Below are positions 51,459 through 61,773 of a stretch of 64,000 nucleotides of DNA, piece by piece; within the stretch, counting starts at the first letter, position 1; each line of letters begins with the position of its first letter. The stretch spans positions 8,698,893 through 8,762,892 of the forward strand of contig NC_014623.1 in assembly GCF_000165485.1 (NCBI RefSeq), written 5' to 3'. The notes beneath the pieces are model-generated. The model made no database searches. It was not told the origin of the DNA and was given only the letters and a program-made list of their open reading frames with translations. The position numbers were made by a program, and so were the translations under genes. This DNA is from Stigmatella aurantiaca DW4/3-1. Lineage in GTDB: Bacteria; Myxococcota; Myxococcia; Myxococcales; Myxococcaceae.

Positions 51459-52060
51459 CAGTTCACCCGCGTTCCTTCCACCGTATACACGGCCCGGCAG
51501 GGGCTCGTGCACGTGCAGTTCGTCTTACCCGGGATGAAGTCATCCGTCAGCGTTCCGCACGCGCGCTCCACGTCGTATCCCGTCGGGGTGGGCCCCGGCG
51601 GCTGCCCCCCTCCATCCGGCACGCCCCCATCCACCAACCCCGAGCACCGGCGGCCAATCAGCGTGTCCTGGCTGTTGCTCAACAAGAGAACATCCAGCGC
51701 CTCCTCGACCTCCGCGCCCTCGCAGCTCGGCCCACAGCTCGGCGGGCGGGTCGACGCACGGTGGACGGACACCACCCGCGCCCCCGAGTACCCCGCATCC
51801 CGCGCGAAACCCTGCACGGTGAGCCAGCCCTGGGGCTGATCCGCGTTGCGCGAGAACGTTCCATCGAACTGGAAGGTGCCCGCGTCACTGAGCGACGCGA
51901 AGTCCGGCCCCTTCAGGTCGCACGTGGTGCGCTGGCGGTCCACCGTGGCCTCGAAGCGGAAGGTTCCCAGGACTTGATCTCCTGGGAACACGGGGTCGTT
52001 GATGCAGGCGGCCACCACGGCCAGGACGGCGAGGAGCAGGGCAATGCGTTGGAGGTTCAT
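51458..52060 (-). CDS. Cysteine-containing lipoprotein
   Basis: A 200-residue lipoprotein (lipobox VAAC, Cys about 19). The mature part begins [19 protein letters not shown], a beta-sandwich-like start. It ends in a cysteine-rich stretch ([15 protein letters not shown]), with further Cys pairs at [10 protein letters not shown] Gly/Pro linker sits between. No enzyme motif is visible. It starts 12 bases after the giant TPR gene stops and overlaps queC, so it belongs to that transcript. Confidence 0.75.
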   Translation of the reverse strand: MNLQRIALLLAVLAVVAACINDPVFPGDQVLGTFRFEATVDRQRTTCDLKGPDFASLSDAGTFQFDGTFSRNADQPQGWLTVQGFARDAGYSGARVVSVHRASTRPPSCGPSCEGAEVEEALDVLLLSNSQDTLIGRRCSGLVDGGVPDGGGQPPGPTPTGYDVERACGTLTDDFIPGKTNCTCTSPCRAVYTVEGTRVN

Positions 52061-52072
52061 TCGCCTCGCAGA

Positions 52073-55000
52073 CTACACGAGCTCCAGCGCCGCGAGCGCC
52101 ACCGCGCGGAACGGCTCGCTGGTGGCCAGCACCGTTCCCACCTCCACGGTGCGGGGATCTCCTCCCCGGACCTCCGGCGCCAGCTGGGCCAGCACCCGTC
52201 CCGCCGCGAGCGACGCGGGCACCGCCCGGAAGGACGCCACCGCTGCCTCCCGAAGGCCCGGCACCTCGCCGGGGCGTGCCAGGGCCGCCCCCTTCTCACC
52301 GAAGCTCAGCGCCAGCGCGCACAGGAAGCCCAGCTCCACCGGGCCAAAGCACGTGAGCGCTCCCGCCCCTACCACCAGCTCGTCCGGCCCCAGGAGGTAC
52401 GCTTCCACGCCTCCTTCTGGATCCAGCAGCACGCGCACCCTGTCCGCCCCCAGGGCTTCCAACGTGGGCCGCAGGGCCGCGTACAGGCGCGGGAGGCTCT
52501 CGCCCGTCACCGCCAGCGCCCCAGGGGGCGCCGGGTGGCGGAACTCCGCCGGCGATGGCAGGGGCGAGATGTGGACGGCCACGGCCGGCGCCTCGCTGGA
52601 GGACAACGCCGCGGCGATTCCGTCCACACGATCCGCGGCCTCGTTGCGGCCCAGCAGCCGCAGCGCCTCCGCGAACAGCGTCCACCCATCCACATCCACC
52701 GGCCGCTCCCGCAGGAGCACCGGCCAGAGCCGGGAGGCCAGCGCCGCGCCCTCGGGGGCGGGAGAGAGCCGCTCGGCCACCAGGCGCGTGGCCTCCGCCG
52801 AGAGCGCCTGCCGCTCCAGGAGCCGCCCCGCCAACCGCGCCGCGAATGGAAGGAGCTGGGCGTTCAAGTACTCCCGGAGAATGGACTCCAGCTCCGAAGG
52901 CACCTCGGTCAACCGCTCGCGCAGCAGCAGCGCCTCGCCCGTGAGCCCCCGCTCCTCCGCCAGCCGCACGCGGCGCGCGAGCCGCTCCGGGGTCTCCGGG
53001 AGGGCCTCGAGCTGCGCCGCCGCGTCCGCGGGCCGCCACAGGGCCTCGTAGGCATCCGCCCACCGCTCCCGGTAGGGCTCCAGTGCCCCGGCCCCCGCCA
53101 GGGACTCCAGGCGCTCGGCCATCGCCACGAAGGCGGCGCTCTCGTCCTTCTCGTCGATCAGCTCGAGCAGGTGCTTCACCGCGGTCTGGCTCGTGGCGTC
53201 CTCGGCCAGAGCCTGCTCGAAGGACTGCCGCGCCCGGGCCCGCTGGGAGAGCCCCAGCAGGAGCTCGCCGCGCTCCAGCCGCAGCGCCACGCGCTCTTCG
53301 AGGTTCGTCTCCCCCTCGATGAGCTGCTCCAGGGTCTGCTCCGCATCCTCCCGGTGGCCCTCGGCGCGCTCGTGCCCCAGGCGCTCGCGCAGCAGCTCCG
53401 CGCGCCGCTCCGGCCAATGCTCCGCCGCCACCCCGAGCGATTCGATGCGCCTCGCGGCAGGCAAGGACCTCACGTGGATGAGCACCACCTCGGCGAGCGC
53501 TTCCGGCAGCTGCCCCAGCGACGTCAGCAGGCCTGGCAGGCGCTCCGAGAAGTGCTTCTGGACGCTGAGCTGCTCGAAGGCGCGCAGGCGCAGTTCTCCG
53601 GGCGCGGACGCCGCATCGAGCACCTCGTCCCGCAGCGCCGTGCTCCGCTCTGGGTCCCGCTCCGCGAGGCGCTCCGCCAGCGACAGCAACCCCGCGAAGT
53701 CCCCTTCCGCGCGCAGCCCCTTGACCAGCCGGTCCACGGACACGGTGGACACGTCCGGCTCCGCCACGAGCGCCCAAAGCGCCTCGCGCACGCGAACCTC
53801 GTCCCCCGCGCGCTCGGCCAGGGCGAGCGCGTCGGACAGGCGGCCTTCGGCCAGCGCTGGCTGGAAGCCCACCTCCACCGCCCGCGCCGGAGCCCCCAGC
53901 CGGAGGAAGCGCTCCGCCCACTCCGAAGGTGTCAGGGCCTTGGGCGCCTCGGCCACGAGCCGCTCCAGCACTTCCAACGCCTCGGCCGCGTCTCCCGCCT
54001 CTTCCCAGAGGCCCGCCGACTCCAGCAGCAACTCGGACTGCTCGTCCGCCTTCGCGGCGCGCGCCGCCAACACCAAGGTCTTCGCCGCGCGAGCCGTCTC
54101 TCCCGAGGCCTGGTGCAGGCGCGCCTGCAACCGCAGCGTGGACACGCCGGGCGACACGGACGCCGCCGCCTTGGCCGCCTTCAGCGCCTCCGGCAGCCGG
54201 TCCGCGGACTCGAAGTCCTCCGCGGCGGCGACGAGCAGCTCCACCTTCGTGGCCCCGTCGGCCAGCTCCGACCGCGCCAGACGAACCTCCGCGCGGCGGG
54301 CGGGGGCATCCGCCAGCAGGGGCTCCAGCGAATCCAGCGCGTCGGCATAGCCCACCCCCGAGGGGCCCTGTGCCACCACCCCCTCCAGCGCCTGACGCGC
54401 CAGGGGGATTTGCCCCGCCGCGCGGGCGAGCGAGGCGAACTCCAACCGCAACAGGGCCGCCTCATCGGCGTCCTCCGTCCGGTTCACCAGCCGCTCCAGC
54501 GCCTCCAGCAGGCGGACGGTGTCGCCGCGCTGGCGCAAGCCCCCCACGAGTTGGCGCAACGCCGCCTCGTGCGCGGGATCCGCCTGGGCGGCCCGCTGCC
54601 GCAACTTCCAGGCCCAGTCCTCATCGGCCAGATGGGCTTCGGCCACGGAGGCGGCCGCCAGCAGCATCTCCGCGGCGCGGGTTCCTCCCACGGCGCTGGC
54701 GCCCGACTCGTACACCTCTAGCAACTCACTGTGCCGCTCCAGGGCGCGCAGCCCCTGCACCGCCCGGTCGATGATGGCGCTGTCCGCGGGATGCAGGCGC
54801 GCCAGCGGCAACAGCGCATCGATGGCCTGACTGGGATCCTCGAAGAGATCCGCGGCGCGGCGGTAGAGCACCTCCGCCGTCGCGCCATCCGCCTTGCGCG
54901 CGAGCTGAATCGAGGTGCGGAAGAGGCCAGGGTTGTTGCCAGTACGGGCGTAGGCCTCCGACAGGAGTGACAGCGCCTCCTGGCCCCGCTCCCCGTCCGG

Positions 55001-58000
55001 GTCCAACGCCACCACCGCCTCGAAGGCGTCCGCCGCGTCCTGGTACGCGCCGATGGAGAGCGAGGCATGTCCCAAACGCAGCCACGTCCGCACCCGCACG
55101 GGGACAGGGAGTCCTTGTCCCACCGCCACCAGGCGCCGGTCATAAGGTTGTGAAGCGCTCGGACCGCCCCCTTGCGCCGCCAGCTCCGCGCGCGCGGCGA
55201 GGGCGTTCATGTCCTCGCCTGCCTCGGCGAGGTACGCGTCGAAGGCCTCGGCGGCCAGCAGGGTCTCCCCCGCTTCCAGCAGGCGCTCCGCGCGCTCACG
55301 CAGCAGCGGCAGGGCCTCCTCGTCCGTCACCGCGGCCGCGCGCTGCGCGAGCAGGTCCACCAACCGGCGCACGTCCCCCGACATCCGCTCGCGCAACAGC
55401 TCGAAGGCCTCGGTGTTCGTGGGATCCAGCTCGAAGGCCTGATCCTCGCACAGCCTGGCGCGCTCCAAGGCGCCGTCTTCCCGGAAGTAGCGCGCCGCGG
55501 ACAGGTAACTCGCGGCGGCCGCCTGGGGAGGCTGGCGCTGCGCCCGCCGCAGCATCAACGCCGCAAGCGAGTGCGTGTCGCCCGTCTCCGTCAGGAATTC
55601 CCTCTGGCGCGTGAAGACCGGCTCGCGGAACGGGTCGGCCTCCAGAAGGATGGCGTCGAACTCCGCGGCATCCTCCACACGCCCCACCTCATGGAGCAGC
55701 TCCGCGGTCTGGGCGGTGAGTTCCAAATCATCCGGGGCAGCGGCCCGGGCGGCGAGCAATGCAATGACGGCCGCCTCGGGACGCCCGGCGCGCTCCCGGT
55801 AGAGCGAGGCCGCGCGGCGCAGCAGGCTCGAGCGGCGCTCGGCTTCCGGCTCCTCCTCGGCGCACTCCTCGTACCAGGCGGCCAGCTCCGCGAACCGTCC
55901 GTCCCGCGCCAGCAGCTCCGACAGGAGCTTCTCCGCCTCTTTCAGCCCCCGGTCCCGGCGCAGCGCCTCCCGGAGACAGGCTTCCGCCTTGACCGCGTCG
56001 TCCAGCCCGCCCAGGTACAGCCGCGTCAGGCGCAGCAACACCTCGCCCTGCTCGCGGGCCCCCGCCTGCAACGGCAACGTGCGCTCCAGCCAGCGCGCCT
56101 GCGCGGCCGCGTCACTCCGGCGCACGGCCAGCCCCTCGCCCATCCGCGCCGTTTCGAGGTCCGCGGCCAGCGTGAAGGAGCGCTCCAGGGACTCTTCGGC
56201 CGCGAGGAGATCCAGCTTCACGTCCTGCAACAGCTCCGCGCGGCGGCGCTCGTAGGCGGCGGCCACGGCGGGCTTCTCCTGGGAGGCCAGCAGTTCCCGG
56301 AGGATGCCGAGCGTCTCGAGCGCCTCGTCCATCCGCCCCGAGTCCTCCGCGAGCCGGGCCTCTTCATCATAGGCGGCGAGGGCCGTGTCCACCTGTCCAG
56401 ACTGGACAGCGAGGGTGGCCACCCTGCGCAGCTCCACCAGCAGTTCCTGCGTCCTGCCACGCTCCCGGTAGAGCGCCGCGAGCGACTGGCGCAGGGGCAG
56501 GGGCTGGGACGCCATCTCCGCGGCCCGCGAGAGCAACGAGGCGGCCACGTTCACATCCGCCAGCGAGGCCAGGGCCCGCTCTGACAGCGCCACCAGGCGC
56601 CGGGCCGTCTCGTCCGAGGGAGGCAGCGCCTTCGCATGCGCGACGAGGGCCTCGAAGGCAGCGCGAGGATCCTCCCGCTCCAGAAGCACGGCGAGCCGCT
56701 GGACCGCTTCCTCATTCTGGGGACGCTGCGCCGCCAGCCGCCGCCAAGCCTCCACCGCGCGCTGGGTCTCTCCTGCCCGCTCGGCCAGCTCGCCGAGGCG
56801 CCGCAACGTGGCCTCCGCCACCTCGGGGGCCTTCGAGAAGTCGGCCCGCGCCGCCAACTGCGCCTGAAGGGGAAGGGCCTCCTTCACTTGGCCGGCCAGG
56901 AAGAGGAGCTCCGCGAGTTCCTCCAAGTGTTGGCCCTCGGCGGGCACCAGCGCGTGGGCCCTCTGGGCGAGGACCAACGCCCGCGCGGGCTCGGAGGCAC
57001 TCCGGGCATGGGCCGAGGCCTCCCACAACAGGCCGGCGGCCTCGGAGGGCGTCTGCTGGGAAACCGCCTCCTCCAGAAGCGTGGCAGCCTCCAACAGGCT
57101 GCCCTGGCCCACCACGAGGGCGACGAGCCGCCGGCGGACCCGCATGTCCTCAGGGACCAGGCGCAGAGACTCGCGCAGCGCGGCCTCGGCGGCGGCAGGA
57201 TCCTCCAGCTTGTCGAGGTACAGCCCCGCCAGCTCCGCGTACAACGCGGCGGCGGTGGCGGCGGGGGCATGGGGCGCCTCGGAGGCCAGGAGCGCGGCCA
57301 GCGCGGACCAGTCCTCCAGCCGCCGCAGCACCCGCTGAAGCGCGAGGGTGGCTCCAGCGTGACGGGGCGTGAGCGCGAGCGCCCCATCCAGGCTCCGCGC
57401 GGCCTCCTCCAGCTCGCCCTGCTGCTCGAGCAGCGCGGCGCGGGAGAGCAAGGCCTCCACCCGGCGAGGAAGGGGCCCCTGGCGCGCGGCTTCCGCGAGT
57501 GCTTCCGCTTCGGCCTCCGGCTGCCCCTCCCGGCGAGCCAGCGTGGCCAGCGAGAAGAAGGCCTCGCAGCGATCGACCGCGGAGAGTTCCAGCCCCAGCA
57601 CCGTCCGCAGCGCCTCACGCGCAGGCCCCCGGACATCCTTCTCCACGAGCGTGGCGGCCAACACGAGCAGGCGCTCCCGGGCGCGCTCTCCCAGGCTGGC
57701 ATCGGCGGCCACGGCCCGGCGCCAAGCCGACAACTCCGCCACCTCGTCCTGGGCCACATGGGCCAGCTCCGCCAGGGCGAGCCAGAGGGGCGCGGGTCGC
57801 TGCGCCAGACGCGCCGCCTCGGTGTAATCGTCCCGGGCCGCCTCGGCGCGGCCCGCGGCCCGGTGGATCGCGGCCCGGCGGGCGAGCAGCGTGGCGCGCT
57901 CCTCCCCCTCGGCGGCGGAGAGCTGGGTGCTCAACAGGACGAGGCGCTCGGCCTCCTCCTCGGGCGTCCCCGTGCCCGGCGTGGGCAGCAGCTCCAGCAG

Positions 58001-61000
58001 GGCCCGCGCGGCCCACTGGTCCGTGGGCTCCTCGGCGAGCAACGCGCGCAGGGCGGCGGCGGCCTCGGCAGGCCTTCCCAGGGAGAGCGCCAGCTCCGCC
58101 AGCTCCCGCCGGGCATTGCGCTGGGCCGCTCCGCGCAGCCGGGGCCAGAGTCCGGTCAGCAAGTCGGCCAGCGCATCGCGGGCCCCTGCCTTGCGGTGCA
58201 ACTCCACCAGCTCGAGCTGCGCCTCGAGGTCCGTGGGCGCATGGGCGCTGTACTGCGCCAGCAGGCGCCGGGCGGCATCGGGGCGGTTGGCGCGCACCGC
58301 GGCGGTGGCGGCCTTCCGGTTGAGCGAGAGCAGCTCGGTCTCGCGGGGAGCATCCGGGTCCGAGAGGGGCAGGGCCAGCACGGCCTCGAGATCCTCCAGG
58401 GCCCCCCGTGGGTCCGTGGGCAGCCGCAGCTCGGCCCGGCGCATGCGGGCGGGGGCGAAGGTGGCGTCGCGCTCCAGGGCCTCGGCGAGGTAGGTCTCCT
58501 CACGGCCGGTGCCCGCGGCCAGGAGGGAGGCGCGGAAGAGCAACCGGGCGCCCAGGCGCGTGTCGCCGATGAGGGCCGCCTTGCGCGCATAGAGCCGGGC
58601 GGCTTCCAACTTCTCTCCCCGCTCCAGCTCCAGCTCGGCGAGCAGCTCCAACACCTCGGTGGCCAGAGGCCCCTGAGGGTCCGCGTCCAGCGCGGAGGAC
58701 AAGCGCAGCAGGGCCGCGGGCTTCTCTCCCCGGGACAGCAGGTGGCGCGCGCTCTTGAGAAAGAGCGGCGAGGCCTCGGCCAGCCGGTCCGCGGAGACGA
58801 GCGCCTGGGCCCGGGTGGCCCACAGCTCGGCCAGCTCACGCGTCTCGCCCAGCTCCGTGTAGAGCGCCTCCAACCGGCCGGCGAGCACATCGTCCAACCG
58901 GCGCAGGGGAAAGGCCTGGGCGTAGGCGGCCACGGCGGCCTCGCGGTCCCCCAGCATCTCGCACGCGCGGCCCAGGCGGGCGCGAATATCAGCCAAGCGC
59001 TCGGGCGCGGCGGTGCGCGGCAAGGAGGACAGCAGGGACTCCAAGGCCCGCCGGGCATGCTCCGGCCGCTCGCAGCGCAGCGAGAGATCCGCCAGGTCCA
59101 GAAGCACGGCGGCATCCGGCGTCAGGCGCGCGGCCTTCTCCAGCGCCACCAGCGCCTCGCCCACCCGGCCCAGCCGCGCCTCCAGCACCCCCGCCAGCTC
59201 GCGCAAGGCCGCCGATGCCAGCCGCTTGTCGCCTTGCGCCTCGGCCACGCGCGCGCGCTCCTCCAGCGCGGTGGCCAGACCGCCCATGTCCGAGCGCTTG
59301 CGCTGCAACGCGCACAGCTCTCCCAGGGTGGGCAGGTCATCCGGCTCGGCCCGCAGCACCTCCTGGAGCGCATGGACGGACAGGTCCAGATCGAAGGTCA
59401 GGTCCCGGGCGGCCACCGCGAGGCGGCGGTACTTCTGGGCGCGCTCCTGGGGCTCCAGCGTCAACCGCGCGAGGGCCCCCAGGCACCGGGTCAGCTGCCG
59501 GCCATCCCGCTGGGCCTCGGCCAGGGCGAGCAAGGCCTCCAGCGCGGGCTTGTGGTCCGGGTCCGCTTCCAACGCGGAGGTGAGGAGGCGCTCGGCCTTC
59601 TCCGTCTGTTGAAGCCGGCCGCGGTACAGCTCTCCCGCCTCGGCCCAGAGGGCGGCGCGCTTGCCGGGCTCCTCGTACACCGCGGCGGCCTTCTCCAGCG
59701 CCTCGGCCAACTCCTGCGTGCGGCCGGTGGCCCGGAAGTACGGGATGAGCTCTTCCAGGGCCGCGAGGTCCCTCGGGTCCAGCGCGAGCGCGGCCTCCAG
59801 GTGCTCGCGGGCCCGTGCGGGATCTCCCAGCCGCGTGCGGCTCAGCCGGGCCAGGGCATGGTGGCTGGCGTGCGCGGCGCGGCGCACGGACTCCGTGCGC
59901 GGCGAGGGGCCGGCCAGCTCCAGCGCCTGGAGATACCCATCGAGCGCCTCCTGCACCTTGCCCAGCGACTCGGCCACACGCGCGGCGGCAAACAGGGGCT
60001 CGGCCTCACCGGGGAGCAGCGTCACCGCCTCGCGGTAGCGCAAGAGGGCGTTGTCGAGCTGCTGAAGCCCTTCCTCCCAGACACGGCCGGCCAACAGGTT
60101 CGCCTGCCCCACCCGGTCCAGCTCGTGCCGGGCCAAGGCCACCTCGCGCAACCGGTCCAGTGCCTTGAGGGCGCGTAGGTGCTCGCCGCCCCGGTGGCAC
60201 AGCTCGCCCAGGAGCAGCAGGGCATCGGGCTGATCCGGAGCCAGCCTGAGCGCCGCCTCGCAGTGCAGGCGCGCCCCGGCGATGTCATCCTCCGTCTGGG
60301 CGCACAGGCGAGCCAGGTGCACGTGGGCGTCGGCGGCCTCGACGGGATCCCTCGCCAGCGCGGCCAGCCGCCGGTAGGCACGCACCGCCCCGGCCCGGTC
60401 CTTCGCCAGATCCGAGGCGCGCGCCAGGGACTTGAGCGAGGGCAGATGGTCCGGCTTGAGGCCCAGCAGTTCGTGGAGTGCCTTCACCGCCACCTGGGGC
60501 GCGGTGTCGCGCGAGCAGCGCGCGGCGGCCTCGGCGGCGTGGAACGCGGCGGCATCCTCGGAGGTGCGGCGCGACAGGGCACTGAGCGCCAGGTAGCGCT
60601 CGGCGGCACGGGGGCCCTCGCCCCGGCGCTCGCGCACCACCGCCTCCCCCCAGAGCGCCGCGGGGCTCTTCTCGCGGCGGCGCAGCAAGGCCGCCGCCAC
60701 ATCCAGCGCCAGATCATGGGCCTGGGGATCCGCGACGAGCAGCGACAGGAGCCGCTCGGCGGCGAAGGGGTGTGCGTCCTGCGCATCCCCCGCCTGGAGG
60801 TAGGCCTCGCGCGCCTCGGCCAGCCGGCCCTCGGCGATGAGCGCCTCCTGCTCCGCGAAGGCCCGGGCGCCCTCGAGCGTCATCAGCAGCTCGTCGTCCG
60901 GAGCCGCTGGCGGCGGAAGCCCCCCGGCCGAGAAGCGCAGGCGCAGCCCCTTGCTGGACACCTCCGCGGCGGACAGGCGCGCCTGGTCCAACTCCGGCAT

Positions 61001-61606
61001 CTTGAAGCCGCGCGTCACCGATGCCTGCTGGCACAGCGCGGGGAGCACCCGCGTGGAGAACCCCGTGGCCCCCTGGACCTCCACCTCGGGCAGCAGCCCC
61101 AGCTCCGCCACGGCCGCGGCCAGCAGCCCCGGCACCTGCACGGAGGCGGTGGGCGAAAACCCGTAGAGGCGCACATCGTAGAGGTAGAGGGCCAGCTTCT
61201 CGCCGTCCCCATCGAAGGCCACCTTGAAGGTGACGGGGGTGCGCTCCGGGCCCTGGAGCCGGGCTTGCCCCTCGAGGTACCCCGGGCGGAAGTGGAGCTT
61301 GAGCTCCTCGATGCTGGTGAGCCGTCCGGCCAGCTCCGCCACCTTGCGGGCCACCAGGTCCGCCTCGACGGTCAGCTCCAGGAAGCCGAAGAGGAGCTTC
61401 TTGCGCTGGTAGCGCGAGGGGCCGGCGCTGAAGTTGAAGGGGAAGGTGACGTCCGGAATCTGCAGGGCGAAGTCGGTGATGGACAGGCCGGGCGCCAGCA
61501 CCAGCGGCGGAAAGCCCACGAAGGCACGCCGGTCCAACAACCGGAGCTCGGGAGAGACGGCGCGCGAGTCGAGCGCGGGCTTCGGGGAATCGCTGTCGGT
61601 GGCCAT
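52073..61606 (-). CDS. Giant TPR-repeat protein (3177 residues)
   Basis: One of the largest reading frames a myxobacterium is likely to carry outside polyketide clusters. The first 230 residues form a separate region (FVGFPPLVLAPGLSITDFAL, LYDVRLYGFSPTASVQVPG). From about residue 240 onwards, dozens of TPR-like helix pairs run for some 2700 residues, with the usual Ala/Gly/Tyr/Pro spacing (for example SGAALxLAPDQPDALLLLGELCH-like units). The last 250 residues are a different alpha/beta region with RVLLDPEGGVEAYLLGP. There is no signal peptide or membrane helix, so it is a cytoplasmic scaffold of unknown partners. It is divergent from the kinase-cyclase gene, with 167 bases between starts. Confidence 0.9.
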   Translation of the reverse strand: MATDSDSPKPALDSRAVSPELRLLDRRAFVGFPPLVLAPGLSITDFALQIPDVTFPFNFSAGPSRYQRKKLLFGFLELTVEADLVARKVAELAGRLTSIEELKLHFRPGYLEGQARLQGPERTPVTFKVAFDGDGEKLALYLYDVRLYGFSPTASVQVPGLLAAAVAELGLLPEVEVQGATGFSTRVLPALCQQASVTRGFKMPELDQARLSAAEVSSKGLRLRFSAGGLPPPAAPDDELLMTLEGARAFAEQEALIAEGRLAEAREAYLQAGDAQDAHPFAAERLLSLLVADPQAHDLALDVAAALLRRREKSPAALWGEAVVRERRGEGPRAAERYLALSALSRRTSEDAAAFHAAEAAARCSRDTAPQVAVKALHELLGLKPDHLPSLKSLARASDLAKDRAGAVRAYRRLAALARDPVEAADAHVHLARLCAQTEDDIAGARLHCEAALRLAPDQPDALLLLGELCHRGGEHLRALKALDRLREVALARHELDRVGQANLLAGRVWEEGLQQLDNALLRYREAVTLLPGEAEPLFAAARVAESLGKVQEALDGYLQALELAGPSPRTESVRRAAHASHHALARLSRTRLGDPARAREHLEAALALDPRDLAALEELIPYFRATGRTQELAEALEKAAAVYEEPGKRAALWAEAGELYRGRLQQTEKAERLLTSALEADPDHKPALEALLALAEAQRDGRQLTRCLGALARLTLEPQERAQKYRRLAVAARDLTFDLDLSVHALQEVLRAEPDDLPTLGELCALQRKRSDMGGLATALEERARVAEAQGDKRLASAALRELAGVLEARLGRVGEALVALEKAARLTPDAAVLLDLADLSLRCERPEHARRALESLLSSLPRTAAPERLADIRARLGRACEMLGDREAAVAAYAQAFPLRRLDDVLAGRLEALYTELGETRELAELWATRAQALVSADRLAEASPLFLKSARHLLSRGEKPAALLRLSSALDADPQGPLATEVLELLAELELERGEKLEAARLYARKAALIGDTRLGARLLFRASLLAAGTGREETYLAEALERDATFAPARMRRAELRLPTDPRGALEDLEAVLALPLSDPDAPRETELLSLNRKAATAAVRANRPDAARRLLAQYSAHAPTDLEAQLELVELHRKAGARDALADLLTGLWPRLRGAAQRNARRELAELALSLGRPAEAAAALRALLAEEPTDQWAARALLELLPTPGTGTPEEEAERLVLLSTQLSAAEGEERATLLARRAAIHRAAGRAEAARDDYTEAARLAQRPAPLWLALAELAHVAQDEVAELSAWRRAVAADASLGERARERLLVLAATLVEKDVRGPAREALRTVLGLELSAVDRCEAFFSLATLARREGQPEAEAEALAEAARQGPLPRRVEALLSRAALLEQQGELEEAARSLDGALALTPRHAGATLALQRVLRRLEDWSALAALLASEAPHAPAATAAALYAELAGLYLDKLEDPAAAEAALRESLRLVPEDMRVRRRLVALVVGQGSLLEAATLLEEAVSQQTPSEAAGLLWEASAHARSASEPARALVLAQRAHALVPAEGQHLEELAELLFLAGQVKEALPLQAQLAARADFSKAPEVAEATLRRLGELAERAGETQRAVEAWRRLAAQRPQNEEAVQRLAVLLEREDPRAAFEALVAHAKALPPSDETARRLVALSERALASLADVNVAASLLSRAAEMASQPLPLRQSLAALYRERGRTQELLVELRRVATLAVQSGQVDTALAAYDEEARLAEDSGRMDEALETLGILRELLASQEKPAVAAAYERRRAELLQDVKLDLLAAEESLERSFTLAADLETARMGEGLAVRRSDAAAQARWLERTLPLQAGAREQGEVLLRLTRLYLGGLDDAVKAEACLREALRRDRGLKEAEKLLSELLARDGRFAELAAWYEECAEEEPEAERRSSLLRRAASLYRERAGRPEAAVIALLAARAAAPDDLELTAQTAELLHEVGRVEDAAEFDAILLEADPFREPVFTRQREFLTETGDTHSLAALMLRRAQRQPPQAAAASYLSAARYFREDGALERARLCEDQAFELDPTNTEAFELLRERMSGDVRRLVDLLAQRAAAVTDEEALPLLRERAERLLEAGETLLAAEAFDAYLAEAGEDMNALAARAELAAQGGGPSASQPYDRRLVAVGQGLPVPVRVRTWLRLGHASLSIGAYQDAADAFEAVVALDPDGERGQEALSLLSEAYARTGNNPGLFRTSIQLARKADGATAEVLYRRAADLFEDPSQAIDALLPLARLHPADSAIIDRAVQGLRALERHSELLEVYESGASAVGGTRAAEMLLAAASVAEAHLADEDWAWKLRQRAAQADPAHEAALRQLVGGLRQRGDTVRLLEALERLVNRTEDADEAALLRLEFASLARAAGQIPLARQALEGVVAQGPSGVGYADALDSLEPLLADAPARRAEVRLARSELADGATKVELLVAAAEDFESADRLPEALKAAKAAASVSPGVSTLRLQARLHQASGETARAAKTLVLAARAAKADEQSELLLESAGLWEEAGDAAEALEVLERLVAEAPKALTPSEWAERFLRLGAPARAVEVGFQPALAEGRLSDALALAERAGDEVRVREALWALVAEPDVSTVSVDRLVKGLRAEGDFAGLLSLAERLAERDPERSTALRDEVLDAASAPGELRLRAFEQLSVQKHFSERLPGLLTSLGQLPEALAEVVLIHVRSLPAARRIESLGVAAEHWPERRAELLRERLGHERAEGHREDAEQTLEQLIEGETNLEERVALRLERGELLLGLSQRARARQSFEQALAEDATSQTAVKHLLELIDEKDESAAFVAMAERLESLAGAGALEPYRERWADAYEALWRPADAAAQLEALPETPERLARRVRLAEERGLTGEALLLRERLTEVPSELESILREYLNAQLLPFAARLAGRLLERQALSAEATRLVAERLSPAPEGAALASRLWPVLLRERPVDVDGWTLFAEALRLLGRNEAADRVDGIAAALSSSEAPAVAVHISPLPSPAEFRHPAPPGALAVTGESLPRLYAALRPTLEALGADRVRVLLDPEGGVEAYLLGPDELVVGAGALTCFGPVELGFLCALALSFGEKGAALARPGEVPGLREAAVASFRAVPASLAAGRVLAQLAPEVRGGDPRTVEVGTVLATSEPFRAVALAALELV

Positions 61607-61773
61607 CGGGGTTGAGTGCCCAGGAAGCTAACACGTGGGCTAAGCCCTCGGAATTTTTACCAATCCCCTGGCTGGAGGGCAGGCGGTACAGCGGGATTAC
61701 ACAGCGGGTGGAACTTCACCGGCCCGCGAGAGATGAACCATGCGCCGCGTGGCGTTCTCGGACAAGATGCCGG

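Noticed and set aside
56636-60178. Open frame of about 1180 codons opposite the giant TPR gene
   Set aside because: Gln/Gly/Arg/Leu-rich antisense artefact with the periodicity of the TPR repeats on the other strand.
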